A stretch of DNA of 64,000 nt, from the NCBI GenBank assembly GCA_024637395.1, contig JAGXFG010000038.1:1-64000 (forward strand), given 5' to 3'. Positions 10,110 through 19,153 of this stretch are shown here, in pieces (the first letter of the stretch is position 1; each line of letters opens with the position of its first letter). The notes under the pieces are model-generated. The model was given only the letters and a program-made list of their open reading frames with translations, was not told the DNA's origin and ran no database searches. The position numbers were made by a program, and so were the translations under genes. The stretch comes from Burkholderiaceae bacterium (GTDB taxonomy: Bacteria; Pseudomonadota; Gammaproteobacteria; Burkholderiales; Burkholderiaceae_E).

Positions 10110-10991
10110 TCAGACCTCGATGGCGACGATACGCCGTATCAGATAGATCCCGGCGGCCTGCGAGACCAGCACGAACGAGCACACCGCCAGGCCGATGCCG
10201 GTGCCAAACAACGCGCGCATCGACTCCGGATCGATGGCGAACAACACGCCGGCCAGAGCGAAAGGCAGCAGCCCCATGACGAGCGCCTGCAGGCGCCCCT
10301 GCGCGGTAAGCGCGCGAATCCGGCCTTCGAGGGCGATCTTGCGGCGCGTGGTCTCGGCGAGCGAGTCGAGCGCCCCGGCGACGCTGCCACCGGTGGCCGC
10401 ACCGATGCGCAGCGCCGCCACCAGCAGCCGCGTTTCCTCCAGCGGCATGCGAACCTCGAGGTTGGTCAGGCAGCGCTCGAGGCTTGCGCCGAGATGCTGT
10501 TCGCGCAGCAACAATTGCAGTTCCTGGCCAGCCGGTGGCGGGATTTCAGCGGCTGCCTGGGCCAGCGCCTGAGACAGCCCATTGCCCGCGCGCAGGCCAC
10601 CGGCCACCAGCCCGATCAGGTCCGGGACCTGATCTCGAAAGCGCCCTTCGCGCCGACGGCGCAGGCGCCGCAGCAACAACCTGGGCAGGAACCCGCAGGC
10701 CAGCGCCGCGGCAACCCCCGCCAGGACGTTGCCGCTGAGCAGTATGACCACGGTGGCAGTCGCACTGGCCAGCACCGCACCAACGCCCAGCAGGCGGCCG
10801 GAGTCGACGAATACGAACGCGCGCCGCAGACCGGACCCTACCTCGGTCGCAAAGCGGCGCCGGTAGCCAGCAGCGGCACGCATGCCGACGAGCGCCAGCA
10901 CCGCGAAACCGAGCGCCGCAGCTGCAAACACTGCTGCCAGCACCCAGGCAGGCCCGCTCGATGTTCCCGGCAACGACCACAGGCTGTTCAT
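10110..10991 (-). CDS. tadB: Tad pilus inner-membrane platform protein TadB
   Basis: 293 residues, type II secretion F-family. There is an N-terminal membrane segment ([19 protein letters not shown]), a second hydrophobic pair near residues 65-105, the cytosolic region with [19 protein letters not shown] and the [21 protein letters not shown] signature, and C-terminal helices. It is the partner of TadC. The start codon overlaps the end of the ATPase gene (ATGA), as expected for this operon. Confidence 0.9.
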   Translation of the reverse strand: MNSLWSLPGTSSGPAWVLAAVFAAAALGFAVLALVGMRAAAGYRRRFATEVGSGLRRAFVFVDSGRLLGVGAVLASATATVVILLSGNVLAGVAAALACGFLPRLLLRRLRRRREGRFRDQVPDLIGLVAGGLRAGNGLSQALAQAAAEIPPPAGQELQLLLREQHLGASLERCLTNLEVRMPLEETRLLVAALRIGAATGGSVAGALDSLAETTRRKIALEGRIRALTAQGRLQALVMGLLPFALAGVLFAIDPESMRALFGTGIGLAVCSFVLVSQAAGIYLIRRIVAIEV

Positions 10992-12663
10992 GGCGTGCCC
11001 GCGAAGACGCTCAGATCGGGGAGCCTGCCGCCCGAGCGCAGCCCTTCAAAGAAATCGGGCACGTTGTCGCAGGCGACGAAACGGCCCGCCTCACCGTCGC
11101 AATCGCGATCGCCCCGGTCGAAGCGAAATATCGGCTGCATCAGTACCCGCGAGCCCTCGATGCCCGTGACCTCGGCGATCTCGACTATCCGGCGGCAACC
11201 GTCGGGCATCCGGGCCTGCTGCACGATGATGTCGATCGCCGCGGCGATCTGCTCGCGGATGGCCTGCACCGGCATCTCGACCCCGGCCATCAGCACCATT
11301 ACCTCCAGGCGCGAGATCGCGTCACGAGCGCTGTTGGCGTGGATCGTGGTCAGCGATCCGTCGTGCCCGGTATTCATCGCCTGCAGCATGTCGAGCGCCT
11401 CGCGGCCGCGGCACTCGCCGACCACGATGCGATCGGGGCGCATGCGCAGCGCGTTGCGCACCAGTTCGCGAATGGGCACTTCACCGCGCCCCTCGGCATT
11501 GGCCGGCCGGGCCTCGAGCGACACCAGATGAGGATGGCGCAGCTGCAGTTCGGCGGCGTCCTCGATGGTGATCAGGCGTTCGTCGGCTCCGATCAGGGCC
11601 GAGAGCACATTCAGGAGCGTCGTCTTGCCGGCACCGGTGCCGCCGGAGACCACGATGTGCGCCTGGTCTCGACGCATAGCTTGAGGAACGCCAGCATCTC
11701 GCGCGAGGCGCTGCCGAACGCCACCAGGTCGGCGAAATCGAAGGCGCGCCGATGGAAGCGCCGGATCGTGATGGTCGGGCCGTTGATGGCCAGCGGGTCG
11801 AGCACCGCGTGAACCCGCGATCCATCCGGCAGGCGGGCGTCGACCATCGGCGAGGCGTCGTCGATGCGGCGGCCGATCGGCGTGACGATGCGCTCGATCA
11901 CGGCCCGAATCGCCTCGGTGCTGCTGAACCGCAAGCTGGTGCGCTCGAGCTTCCCCGCTCGCTCGACGAAGATCGCCGAGGTGCCGTTGACCATGATTTC
12001 GCTCACCTCGCCGTCACCGAGCAGGCGATCGATCGGGCCGAGCCCGATCGCTTCGTCGAGAACCTCATCGAACATCGCCTCGCGCGCCTCGGCTGCGACC
12101 AGTGCCGGGTCCTCGTCGGCTATTTCCGCGAGCAAGTGGCGGGTCAGGACGCGCAATTCGCTGGCGCCGAGGTGGCGAATTTCATGGCGCTGGAGATCGA
12201 TGCGAGCGAGCAGGCGGCGATGCAGCTGCCGGTGGCTTTCGAACGAACCATTGCCACAGGCACTGGCATTGGCTGGGCTCGGTTGCGCTGGGCGCTGGTC
12301 ATCGGGCGTGGCTACGATACCAGCCGAGGACCCGGCTGCCGGCAACTCGCTGGTACCACCTTCGCCGCCAGCGCCGCGCCTCTCGAAGCGCAGCCGAAAG
12401 CCCGCGATCTGAACGACATCGTTTTCCGACAACGGCCCGAACTCGACGAAGCGTTCGCCGTTTATGGTGCTGCCCCCGAGGCTGCCGCAATCGACGATCT
12501 TGACGCCGTGTTCCAGCCGATGGAGTTCGGCATGGGCCCTGGCGACACGCCAGTTGGCAAGCATCACCGCGCAATTGCGCTCGCGCCCGATGCGACACGG
12601 GAAGCCGGTGAGCTGGACGATTCGTGCCGGTTCCCCGGCTGATTCGATGATGACGGTGTCCAT
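10988..12663 (-). pseudogene. cpaF: FHA-CpaF/TadA pilus assembly ATPase, split by a -1 frameshift
   Basis: The ATG at 12663 lies 1 bp after the cpaC stop. Residues about 20-95 form a forkhead-associated domain (FPCRIGRERNC, RAHAELHRLE, GGSTINGERF); a linker leads into a CpaF/TadA secretion ATPase. The first frame runs through [22 protein letters not shown] and MLAFLKLCV and then loses homology. The Walker A ([12 protein letters not shown]), Walker B/Asp-box and the rest continue in the -1 frame from about 11677 to 10988. One missing base near 11660-11680 explains this. No slippery heptamer is visible, so an assembly error or a recent mutation is more likely than programmed shifting. If intact, it would power Flp pilus assembly. 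Confidence 0.85.
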
Positions 12664-12664
12664 T

Positions 12665-14041
12665 TCAGTTCTCCGCGCGCACCCGCTCACGACCGGCGAC
12701 GATTCGTTCCTCAACCGCGCCCAACTCGGCCCGGCTTGCGGCGCTGCCGGCGTTGACGAAGCGCGGCGTGATGAAGACGTACAGGTCGCTGACCTGTTCG
12801 CGAAACTGCCGGGAGCGAAACAGCGCACCGAGGATCGGCAGGTCGCCAAGGCCCGGGACCTTGTCGATGCTGCGCGCGCTCTCGTCACTGACCAGCCCGG
12901 CGATCACCAGGGTCTCGTTCTCGCGCAGGTTGACTTCGGTCTCGGCGCGGCGCTTCAGAAGCCCCGGAACCTCGCGCACCATCACCTCGAAGTTGACCGC
13001 CGAAATCTCGGCAGCGATCTTGGCGGCGATCACGCCGCTGGCACTGGCCTGCGGACTGATTTCGAACTTGACGCCATATTCCTTGAACATCACCGACACC
13101 GCGCCATTGCCGCCGGTGTAGGGGATCGGCAATTCGCCACCGGCGACGAAGCGCGCCGAGCCACCGCTGCGGCACGACAGGCGCGGTTCGGCGAGGATCA
13201 CCGCATCGCCGTTCTGGACCATGAACTGGAGCATCGAGCTGACCGAGCTAGCGATGCCCAGCCCGGTGGAGAAAGCCGGCACCCGGGGCCGCAGTTCGTA
13301 ACCACTCGCGCCACCGGCGCCATCGGGCAGGAAAGTTGCACCGCGTTGCAGATCACCGATCAGTCCGAAGGCCGGGCCGGCGGCGCTGGTGCTCCACTTG
13401 ACTCCGATGCTGTCCATGGCGCTGCGCTTGACCTCGACCATGCGCACGTCCATCTCGATCATCCGCTCGACGCCCAGCTTGCTCACCAGGTTGACGATCT
13501 GGGGCACGCGCTTGGCGATCTCGGCGAGTCGCGCGGACTGCTCCTCGGAGATGTTGCCGCCGTCGACCACCACCCGATCGCCCACCAGTCGCGCGCTGAC
13601 CCCGGAGTGCTCGCCGAGCATCGCCCTCACTTCGCCGAGCAGTCGCTCGCCATCGGCTGCGCCGACGTTGATCACGTAAGCTCGTTCCTCGCCGCTCTTG
13701 GTCCAGACGTGCAGCGTGCTCTGGCCAGGCTGCTCGGCAATCACCAGGATCTGGCGCTCGTCGAGCGCGGTGGCCTGGATGACGCGACCATTGCCGACCG
13801 CGATGCGCCGCACGGCGCCTTCGTCGAGCACCCGCGCCTGCCCGACGTAGAGATTGAGCGTGCGCTTGAGCTGCCCAGTTCCCGCCGCAACAGTTTCGGC
13901 CGACAACTCGGGCAGGAAGCTGGCTTCCGGAATTTCCGGAACTCCCTGGGCCAGGGCACTTGCGCCAAGGACGGTGGTCATGGCCAGCGCCAGGATCTTC
14001 CCGGCTGATCGGGCGCAGTGGCGCGACGCTATTGAGCTCAT
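12665..14041 (-). CDS. cpaC: Tad pilus secretin CpaC/RcpA
   Basis: 458 residues with an N-terminal signal peptide (ILALAMTTVLGASALA). The N-terminal periplasmic domains include LNLYVGQARVLD and a BON-like section (LVGDRVVVDGGNISEEQ). The C-terminal secretin domain holds VPGLLKRRAETEV, NLRENETLVIAGL, and VPGLGDLPILGALFRSR, followed by LYVFITPRFV. It forms the outer-membrane pore of the Flp pilus. The start overlaps the cpaB stop, and its stop lies 1 bp before the ATPase start. Confidence 0.92.
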   Translation of the reverse strand: MSSIASRHCARSAGKILALAMTTVLGASALAQGVPEIPEASFLPELSAETVAAGTGQLKRTLNLYVGQARVLDEGAVRRIAVGNGRVIQATALDERQILVIAEQPGQSTLHVWTKSGEERAYVINVGAADGERLLGEVRAMLGEHSGVSARLVGDRVVVDGGNISEEQSARLAEIAKRVPQIVNLVSKLGVERMIEMDVRMVEVKRSAMDSIGVKWSTSAAGPAFGLIGDLQRGATFLPDGAGGASGYELRPRVPAFSTGLGIASSVSSMLQFMVQNGDAVILAEPRLSCRSGGSARFVAGGELPIPYTGGNGAVSVMFKEYGVKFEISPQASASGVIAAKIAAEISAVNFEVMVREVPGLLKRRAETEVNLRENETLVIAGLVSDESARSIDKVPGLGDLPILGALFRSRQFREQVSDLYVFITPRFVNAGSAASRAELGAVEERIVAGRERVRAEN

Positions 14042-15063
14042 TTCGAATCCTTTGGCTGGGGAGCGATGACAGGCGTGGAAGTGGGCACAGTGGCGGTCGG
14101 CGTGGCCGCGAGCGTGGGCGTGGGCGTGGGCGTAGGCGTGGCCGCGAGCGTGGCCGCGAGCGTGGCCGCGAGCGTGGCCGTGGGCGTTGGCGTTGGCGTT
14201 GGCACCGTGGCGGTAACCGGGAACGAAGCCTGAAGCGTCCCGCGACCGCCGATGATGATTTCCGGACCCGGCTCCAGCGGCGCGAGCGGCTTGGCCGGCG
14301 CCAGCCCAAGCAGCCCCGGAAGGTCGAGCACGCGCCGCGTCAGGGGAGCGCGATCCTCAGGGTTGCGCAGCATCGCGGTGAGCTTGCCGCCGCGTTGGGC
14401 CACGATCAGGCGCTGGGCTTCTGCCGGAGAGGCCTCGACCGTGATGGTCGTGAAGCTGCGTCCGAGCCGCGGATCATCACCGCCAGGCCGGACCTGGCGG
14501 CCGGTCGCCAGCACCAGCAAGTCCTGCATCAATGGCGCGGTCGCTTCTGGGAGCAGTTGTGCCGGGCCCTGCCCTGGCGGCCGGACCGAAAGGAACAGGT
14601 CGATCCGGTCCCCTGGCTGGAGCATCCCCGAGACCGAATTGATCTCGTCGACCGCGATGGTCAGCGCCCGGATTCCGGGACGAATTTTCGACGAGAAGGT
14701 CGCCACGTCGGCGCCGGCAATCGCTCCCTGGATCAGCACCTCGCCGGCGCGCAGCGGCACTGTCAGACGCGCCCCGACGAAACCCTCGAACTGTCCCGGT
14801 TGCAGCGCCGTACTGGCGACATATTCGGCCGGGATCCGGCGCAGCGCCATCGAATCGGCACTGACAATCTCACCAGCGTCGAGATTGCGCTTGGCGACCA
14901 CCACCTCGGCCATGTCCTGGGTCGGCCGCAGCAACTCGCGCTCGCGCTCGAGGTATTCGGCGATATAGCCGCGCGCGGCCAACGTCGCCAGGGCGCCGAA
15001 AGCGAGGGCCGCGCCAAAGAGCAGTGCGGTGCGATGACGCTGGAGAAAAGCGAGCGCTTTCAT
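14038..15063 (-). CDS. cpaB: Tad pilus assembly protein CpaB/RcpC with a repetitive Thr-Pro/Ala tail
   Basis: 341 residues from the ATG at 15063, which overlaps the stop of the small pilin-like gene (ATGA). The N-terminus has a membrane anchor. Residues about 40-105 form an SAF domain (VVVAKRNLDAGEIV, and PLRAGEVLI). The Flp assembly domain follows, with RALTIAVDEINSVSGMLQPGDRIDL, a near-perfect CpaB signature. The last 60 residues are odd: runs of Thr-Pro and Leu-Ala-Ala-Thr encoded by short tandem DNA repeats. Such a tail could span peptidoglycan, but that is inference. Confidence 0.92.
   Translation of the reverse strand: MKALAFLQRHRTALLFGAALAFGALATLAARGYIAEYLERERELLRPTQDMAEVVVAKRNLDAGEIVSADSMALRRIPAEYVASTALQPGQFEGFVGARLTVPLRAGEVLIQGAIAGADVATFSSKIRPGIRALTIAVDEINSVSGMLQPGDRIDLFLSVRPPGQGPAQLLPEATAPLMQDLLVLATGRQVRPGGDDPRLGRSFTTITVEASPAEAQRLIVAQRGGKLTAMLRNPEDRAPLTRRVLDLPGLLGLAPAKPLAPLEPGPEIIIGGRGTLQASFPVTATVPTPTPTPTATLAATLAATLAATPTPTPTPTLAATPTATVPTSTPVIAPQPKDSK
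14091..14206. repeat. Short tandem repeats encoding the CpaB tail
   Basis: On the plus strand the motifs GTGGGC, GTGGCCGCGAGC and GCGTTG recur back to back. On the coding strand they give Thr-Pro dipeptides and Leu-Ala-Ala-Thr units. Units of 6 and 12 bases keep the frame, so gain or loss of copies would change tail length without breaking the gene. Confidence 0.8.
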
Positions 15064-15221
15064 GGTCGGGACATAGCCTCCGTGTAGGACTGGTAACGCT
15101 GCCCGAGTGCATCGAAAACACGCTGCAGCGGACTGCTGGGGCCCACGGCCAGAACCATGACCGTAAGAGCGACGATGAGCAGGTACTCGACCAGCGACTG
15201 GCCGCGTTGGTGAGCCCTCAT
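15060..15221 (-). CDS. 53-residue pilin-like protein of the Tad operon
   Basis: This short gene is squeezed between its neighbours: its ATG at 15221 overlaps the upstream stop (ATGA) and its TGA overlaps the cpaB ATG (ATGA). GAGGAAAAG precedes the start. The product begins MRAHQRGQSLVEYLLIV, which has the prepilin pattern of Gly-Gln before a hydrophobic helix with Glu at position +5 and Tyr at +6, as in Flp and TadE N-termini. The rest (about 25 residues) is hydrophilic. It is probably a minor Flp-type pilin processed by the prepilin peptidase, which is not in this window. Confidence 0.75.
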   Translation of the reverse strand: MRAHQRGQSLVEYLLIVALTVMVLAVGPSSPLQRVFDALGQRYQSYTEAMSRP

Positions 15222-15982
15222 GGCTTTTCCTCGCTGAGGTGGAGCACGATCGCGCTCTTGGCTGCACGCCGCTCGATGGTGACCACCAGTTCGGCAGCGC
15301 CCGCCCTGTCCTCTCCGCCGGCACTGGCCCCGCGGCTGGCACTGGCCCGGTCGTTGCCAGGCGTTGAATCGCGGCGTCCGCTCTTGCGATAAAAGGCCAC
15401 GTCGAGTTCACCGTTCGAGCGCGCTGCTTCCATCACCGGCCGGCGGGTGAACCCCAGTGCCTTGGCGCGGACCGCCACCTCGCTGGCCAGCTCGCCCACC
15501 GCACTTGCCGACAAGGCGACGGTGGTGACCACGACCCGCGCGCCGTCGCGACTGATCAGCTGATCGATGGTGGTAGCGTCAGCGGGCAGCAGTCGCCTGG
15601 GGTGGTTGGCGATCCTGACGACCACCGGCTGCAGGCTCCAGCGGCTGATCAACCCCGTGCTCGACCCGTCGGGGTCATCACGCAACTGGATCGTCTCGAC
15701 CTGACCGGTGACGATGCGCGACACTATCTGCCAGGACCCACTGTCGCGTCGCACCACGTCGCGGGTGCCGGCGGTCCGCCAGGCGCCGGCGATTCTCTCG
15801 GCAGCTTGCCGCGCATTGCCACTGGCAGCGAAGCGCGCGGTGCTGACCTCTCGCCCGCCCATCACGGCGCCAGGCAGCACCAGTTCGAGGCCGGTCACCG
15901 CGATCGGCGGACGGAGCAACTCGGCCGCGGTTGACGGCAAGGACAGCGAAAACGCCAGCAGCAACGCAGCGCGGTTCATCAT
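15218..15982 (-). CDS. Exported protein of unknown function in the Tad operon
   Basis: 254 residues with a clear signal peptide (ALLLAFSLSLPSTAA). The remainder has no domain I recognise. It contains a central VVVRIANHPRR / VVVTTVALSASAVGELASEV section and a charged, Ser/Arg-rich region near residues 200-225. Both ends overlap neighbouring genes by 4 bases, so it is surely expressed with the pilus genes and probably acts in the periplasm on pilus assembly. The start could be either of two adjacent ATGs. Confidence 0.65.
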   Translation of the reverse strand: MMNRAALLLAFSLSLPSTAAELLRPPIAVTGLELVLPGAVMGGREVSTARFAASGNARQAAERIAGAWRTAGTRDVVRRDSGSWQIVSRIVTGQVETIQLRDDPDGSSTGLISRWSLQPVVVRIANHPRRLLPADATTIDQLISRDGARVVVTTVALSASAVGELASEVAVRAKALGFTRRPVMEAARSNGELDVAFYRKSGRRDSTPGNDRASASRGASAGGEDRAGAAELVVTIERRAAKSAIVLHLSEEKP

Positions 15983-16854
15983 GGCCCCACCCGATCGGGC
16001 GGCAGGAGCGAGACGTCGCTGTGGTGATAGCGGAAGCTCCCGGCCTGGGCCTCCAGGCTCAGCATCCCCATCAACTCGATCGACCAGAGCGTGAGCTGAT
16101 AGGCGAGCGGTTGCGCCGCCTCATGAAGCGGATCCAGGCGTTGGCCCAATGCCACCCGGCTCTCGAGCGTATCCGGCTCGGGACCGAGGGCGCGCGCGGC
16201 GCTCCAGTCATCAGTCAGGATCGCGGTGTGGGCGCGAAAAGTCAGCCCCATGGTCTCGAAGGCCCGCGCCGCCAACGGCGCTACACCGGGCAGGCTGGCC
16301 TCTACCCGGGTATCGACCAGGCCGGCGCGCAACGCCAGTCCGAAGCGGCCCGGCCCGGCCAGCGAATCGAGCAGGGCCGCGGCGTTGGCGAAGCGCGACT
16401 GACCCTGCCCAATTGCGACGCCGCCGCCAGCATCGAAGCTGCTCCACTCGAAGCCCGCCCTAACCGCCCCGAGATCGGGCAACAGCTGTTGACCTCCGGC
16501 GGCGGTCCAAAGTGGCTGCGACTGGTCGGTCGGGACGAGGCCGGCCACGGCCGGTGCGCTGGTGATCGGACGATCGCCGCGCGTGAAATGACGGTCGCGA
16601 ATTTCGGCCACCAGTCGTTCCTGACCGGCCCGCTCGGCGCACTCCGGCATGCGCACCGTGCACTCGAAGGCCAGGGTCCGTGAGGCCGAGATTGCGGCCA
16701 TCTGAAGCGACTGGTACTTGCCCAGCATGACGATCAGAGCCGCGAGCGGAACCAGGACCAGCACCGCGACCAGCGTCTCGGTCAGCGCCTGGCCGCGGCT
16801 TCGCCGTGCCACCCCCAGGCGGGCCGCTCGGGCGGGTGATCGCTCAGTGAACAT
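15979..16854 (-). CDS. TadE-like pseudopilin
   Basis: 291 residues from the ATG at 16854, chosen because it follows GGAA and because the upstream in-frame extension overlaps tadG deeply. The N-terminus is basic and then reads RGQALTETLVAVLVLVPLAAL, the TadE prepilin pattern with a Glu at +5 and one membrane helix. The long C-terminal part is periplasmic and not otherwise recognisable. It overlaps tadG by 11 bp upstream and the unknown exported protein by 4 bp downstream. Confidence 0.75.
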   Translation of the reverse strand: MFTERSPARAARLGVARRSRGQALTETLVAVLVLVPLAALIVMLGKYQSLQMAAISASRTLAFECTVRMPECAERAGQERLVAEIRDRHFTRGDRPITSAPAVAGLVPTDQSQPLWTAAGGQQLLPDLGAVRAGFEWSSFDAGGGVAIGQGQSRFANAAALLDSLAGPGRFGLALRAGLVDTRVEASLPGVAPLAARAFETMGLTFRAHTAILTDDWSAARALGPEPDTLESRVALGQRLDPLHEAAQPLAYQLTLWSIELMGMLSLEAQAGSFRYHHSDVSLLPPDRVGP

Positions 16855-18199
16855 ACGATTCCGCCGCCGAGCGCTGCGCGGCACTCGGCTCGACCAGCCG
16901 GGCCTGCCAATACGGGCTGTAGAGGCTGGCGTATTCGGTGCCCTGCCCGGCATCCGGCGGCCGCCGGAAATAGACTTCCGCCGCGGCGAGAGCCCAGATC
17001 CGTTCGCCGGCAAAGCGTTCGAACAGTCGCAACCGGCCGGTGCCCAGGTTGAGGGTATTGGCCGTGCGCACCGCCTTGTGTTCCACCCGCGCCAGCACCG
17101 CCAACGGGCTGGTCGGGAAGCGCCGGTTGGCAAGCCCTTCGTAATTCAGTTCCCGCACCCGGGAGATGCCGCCGTAGCTGTCCAGGCCGGGCAGTCCTGC
17201 CCCGCCGATCTCTGCCACCGCGGCTGCCAGGGCGGCCGGGTTGGCTGCGACATTGCCGGGATTGGCGAGAATGGCGCCCGCCTTGGGCGACCCGGACTCG
17301 ACTGCTCCCCAGCCGAGCGGCACGAGTTCCCGGCGGCGGCAACTGAGGCCCAGGAAGCCGCTGCGACGGTTGTCGTGCATCGAACCGGTGTCCGCTGCCT
17401 CCCAGCGCTCGAGCCCGGGGGTAAGCGCCGTGCCACCGCGCTTGCGAAACAGCTGGAACCAGGCGCTCAGGTCGTTGAACGAGAGCACGCAACTCGAGGG
17501 CAACAGCCACAGGATCTGGTCTTCGCTGCGCGGCCCGGCGGTGAACGGGTCGAGCGAACGCAGCACGATGTCGCGAATCCGCGCTCGGTCGGGGTCGCTC
17601 GCGTAGCGGCGGGTGAAGCGCTCGAATTCGCCGGCGTCGGTGAGCGCGTAGGCAAAGAACGAGGGGTCGTTGGCACGGGCGATTTCGTTGGCCACCGCGC
17701 CGGCGCCAAATACGCCCGCCGAGAGTTGCAGCATCTCCTGGCTCGCCTGCAGTATCTCCTTGTAGCCGGTGCCGGCGGCGGCACGCCAGAACACCTCGTC
17801 GGCGGCCGCCACCTCGGTCATGGTGCGTGCCTGGGTCGCGACCTTAGCCGCAGCGTCGAGCACCGGGGCCAGCGGCGGATAAGCGGCCGCGAGAACCGCG
17901 GCGTTCTGGGTGAAATGTTCGAAGTACTTGGACCAGGAAACCAGCGTAAGGGCCTGCGCCACCGCTACTTCCTGGGCGACGATCGCGCGGTTGGCGTAGG
18001 CGTCGAAGTTGAGCACCCGGGCACGCCACAGCGCGGCGCTGTAGGCGGCCGCATCCGCGGCATTGGTCAGGCGTGCCTTGGTCGCCGCCACCTGACCGGC
18101 GCTGAACACGAAGAACAGCGCGAGCAGGCCGATGAACACCAGCAGCAGCGCCAGCACGAGCGCCTGCCCCAGTTCCCGCCGCTGCCCGCGCCAGTTCAT
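16844..18199 (-). CDS. TadG-like pilus assembly protein
   Basis: 451 residues. The start RRELGQALVLALLLVFIGLLALFFVFSAG is the typical hydrophobic N-terminal helix of TadE/TadG-like proteins, followed by KARLTNAADAAAYSAALWRAR, the classic TadG phrase. The remainder is a large periplasmic domain with many Ala-rich helices and, unusually, several Cys residues in the second half (SSCVLSF, LSCRRREL). It lies just downstream of flp and starts the minor pseudopilin part of the operon. Confidence 0.82.
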   Translation of the reverse strand: MNWRGQRRELGQALVLALLLVFIGLLALFFVFSAGQVAATKARLTNAADAAAYSAALWRARVLNFDAYANRAIVAQEVAVAQALTLVSWSKYFEHFTQNAAVLAAAYPPLAPVLDAAAKVATQARTMTEVAAADEVFWRAAAGTGYKEILQASQEMLQLSAGVFGAGAVANEIARANDPSFFAYALTDAGEFERFTRRYASDPDRARIRDIVLRSLDPFTAGPRSEDQILWLLPSSCVLSFNDLSAWFQLFRKRGGTALTPGLERWEAADTGSMHDNRRSGFLGLSCRRRELVPLGWGAVESGSPKAGAILANPGNVAANPAALAAAVAEIGGAGLPGLDSYGGISRVRELNYEGLANRRFPTSPLAVLARVEHKAVRTANTLNLGTGRLRLFERFAGERIWALAAAEVYFRRPPDAGQGTEYASLYSPYWQARLVEPSAAQRSAAESYVH

Positions 18200-18232
18200 G
18201 GCTGCCGTGCCCGGTCCAAGGTTCCGCTGCGA

Positions 18233-18490
18233 TCAGCGGTTGTCGAGGTTGTAGTTGTCCAGACCCTTGCGCTGGTTGGCATTGGTCTGCGAAGTGCTGG
18301 CGTTGCCCTGGGCCTGCCCGATCGCAGTCGCCGCGTTCTGTCCGGAAACCTCCATTGCCAGCCCGGCGGTCTGGTTGCGAATGGTCTGGCCGAACAGGGT
18401 GTAGGTGCCGATCGCGGCGACCGAGATCAGGGCGACGATCACGATGTATTCCGTCATTCCCTGGCCGAACTGGGAGGGGCGCTTGCTCAT
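18233..18490 (-). CDS. flp: Flp-type major pilin
   Basis: 85 residues. The short leader is followed by FGQGMTEYIVIVALISVAAIG, a class III/Flp prepilin cleavage and assembly motif with the Glu-Tyr pair. The C-terminal half is Gln/Asn/Ala/Thr-rich with no Cys. AAAGGAGA precedes the ATG. It is the first gene of the minus-strand locus, which continues uninterrupted for 10.7 kb. The C-terminus is longer than that of classical Flp1 (about 50-75 residues). Confidence 0.85.
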   Translation of the reverse strand: MSKRPSQFGQGMTEYIVIVALISVAAIGTYTLFGQTIRNQTAGLAMEVSGQNAATAIGQAQGNASTSQTNANQRKGLDNYNLDNR

Positions 18491-18661
18491 GTCTTCTCCT
18501 TTGATGGAGTGGTTGGGATGAGCAACACGTTAGCCCTGCGAAATGGAGTCCTCAATTGCACATCGCGCCTAGATCATGGCGCTCGACCCGAGGCCCCGGC
18601 GCTGCTCATCAACCGAACGATCGAGGACACTCTTGCGGTTCTGATCCTGGGCGCGTGATCA

Positions 18662-18826
18662 TTGACGAGCGAAGACCTTGACCCTCACCGCATATCTCCT
18701 ACTGGACCTAGCGACATCCCCCGCCCACCCGAGGACTGGAGCGAATTGCTGGCCGAGGCTCGCCACGAGAGCGAACGCCTGCAAATCTTTGCCGCCGGTC
18801 ATAATCGCGATCAGCCGCCCATGTAA
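18662..18826 (+). CDS. Possible 54-residue ORF in the flp-mazE gap
   Basis: The gap between flp and mazE (18491-18910) holds one open stretch with codon use like real genes: from a TTG at 18662 to TAA, with the central phrase PPEDWSELLAEARHESERL. It has no convincing ribosome-binding site and no family I recognise. It may be a real small gene or the remnant of a longer one. Nothing else in this gap is recognised apart from the inverted repeat before mazE. Confidence 0.25.
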   Translation: MTSEDLDPHRISPTGPSDIPRPPEDWSELLAEARHESERLQIFAAGHNRDQPPM

Positions 18827-18830
18827 TCTG

Positions 18831-18885
18831 GTAGATACTATTGTTGATACTTAGAAGCTGACCGACCATACTGTTGAATATCTAC
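18831..18885. promoter_or_regulatory. Inverted repeat in the mazEF promoter region
   Basis: GTAGATA at 18831-18837 is mirrored by TATCTAC at 18879-18885 in an AT-rich stretch ending 25 bp before the mazE start. MazE-type antitoxins bind inverted repeats in their own promoter, so this is a candidate operator. The arms are short and far apart, so confidence is limited. Confidence 0.35.
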
Positions 18886-18910
18886 ATTTGTTTCAACTCA
18901 GGAGGATTTC

Positions 18911-19153
18911 GTGGCACTTCAACTGGTCAAGAAATGGGGCAACAGCCCGGCGGTTCGTTTGCCTGCCGCCATCATGGAAGCGGCCCATCTGTCTGTGGAT
19001 CAGCAAGTCGAAGTCCGTGCGGAGCGGGGGCGAGTCATCATCGAACCGGCGGCGCCGGTGTATTCCCTGGATGATTTGCTGGCCGGCATCACGGCCAAGA
19101 ACCGGCATACAGGGCAGGACTTCGGCATGCCGCAGGGGCAGGAGTTGCTCTGA
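18911..19153 (+). CDS. mazE: MazE-like antitoxin (AbrB/MazE/SpoVT fold)
   Basis: 80 residues. The swapped-hairpin DNA-binding domain is clear: LVKKWGNSPAVRLPAAIMEAAHL, then DQQVEVRAERGRVIIEP. The C-terminal 30 residues (DDLLAGITAKNRH) are the toxin-binding tail. AGGAGG lies at ideal spacing before the ATG at 18911. The stop overlaps the toxin start by one base (TGATG), giving coupled translation with antitoxin first. Confidence 0.9.
   Translation: MALQLVKKWGNSPAVRLPAAIMEAAHLSVDQQVEVRAERGRVIIEPAAPVYSLDDLLAGITAKNRHTGQDFGMPQGQELL

Noticed and set aside
11655-11690. Programmed -1 frameshift in the Tad ATPase
   Set aside because: No X-XXY-YYZ slippery heptamer or adjacent stem was found; a one-base loss is simpler.
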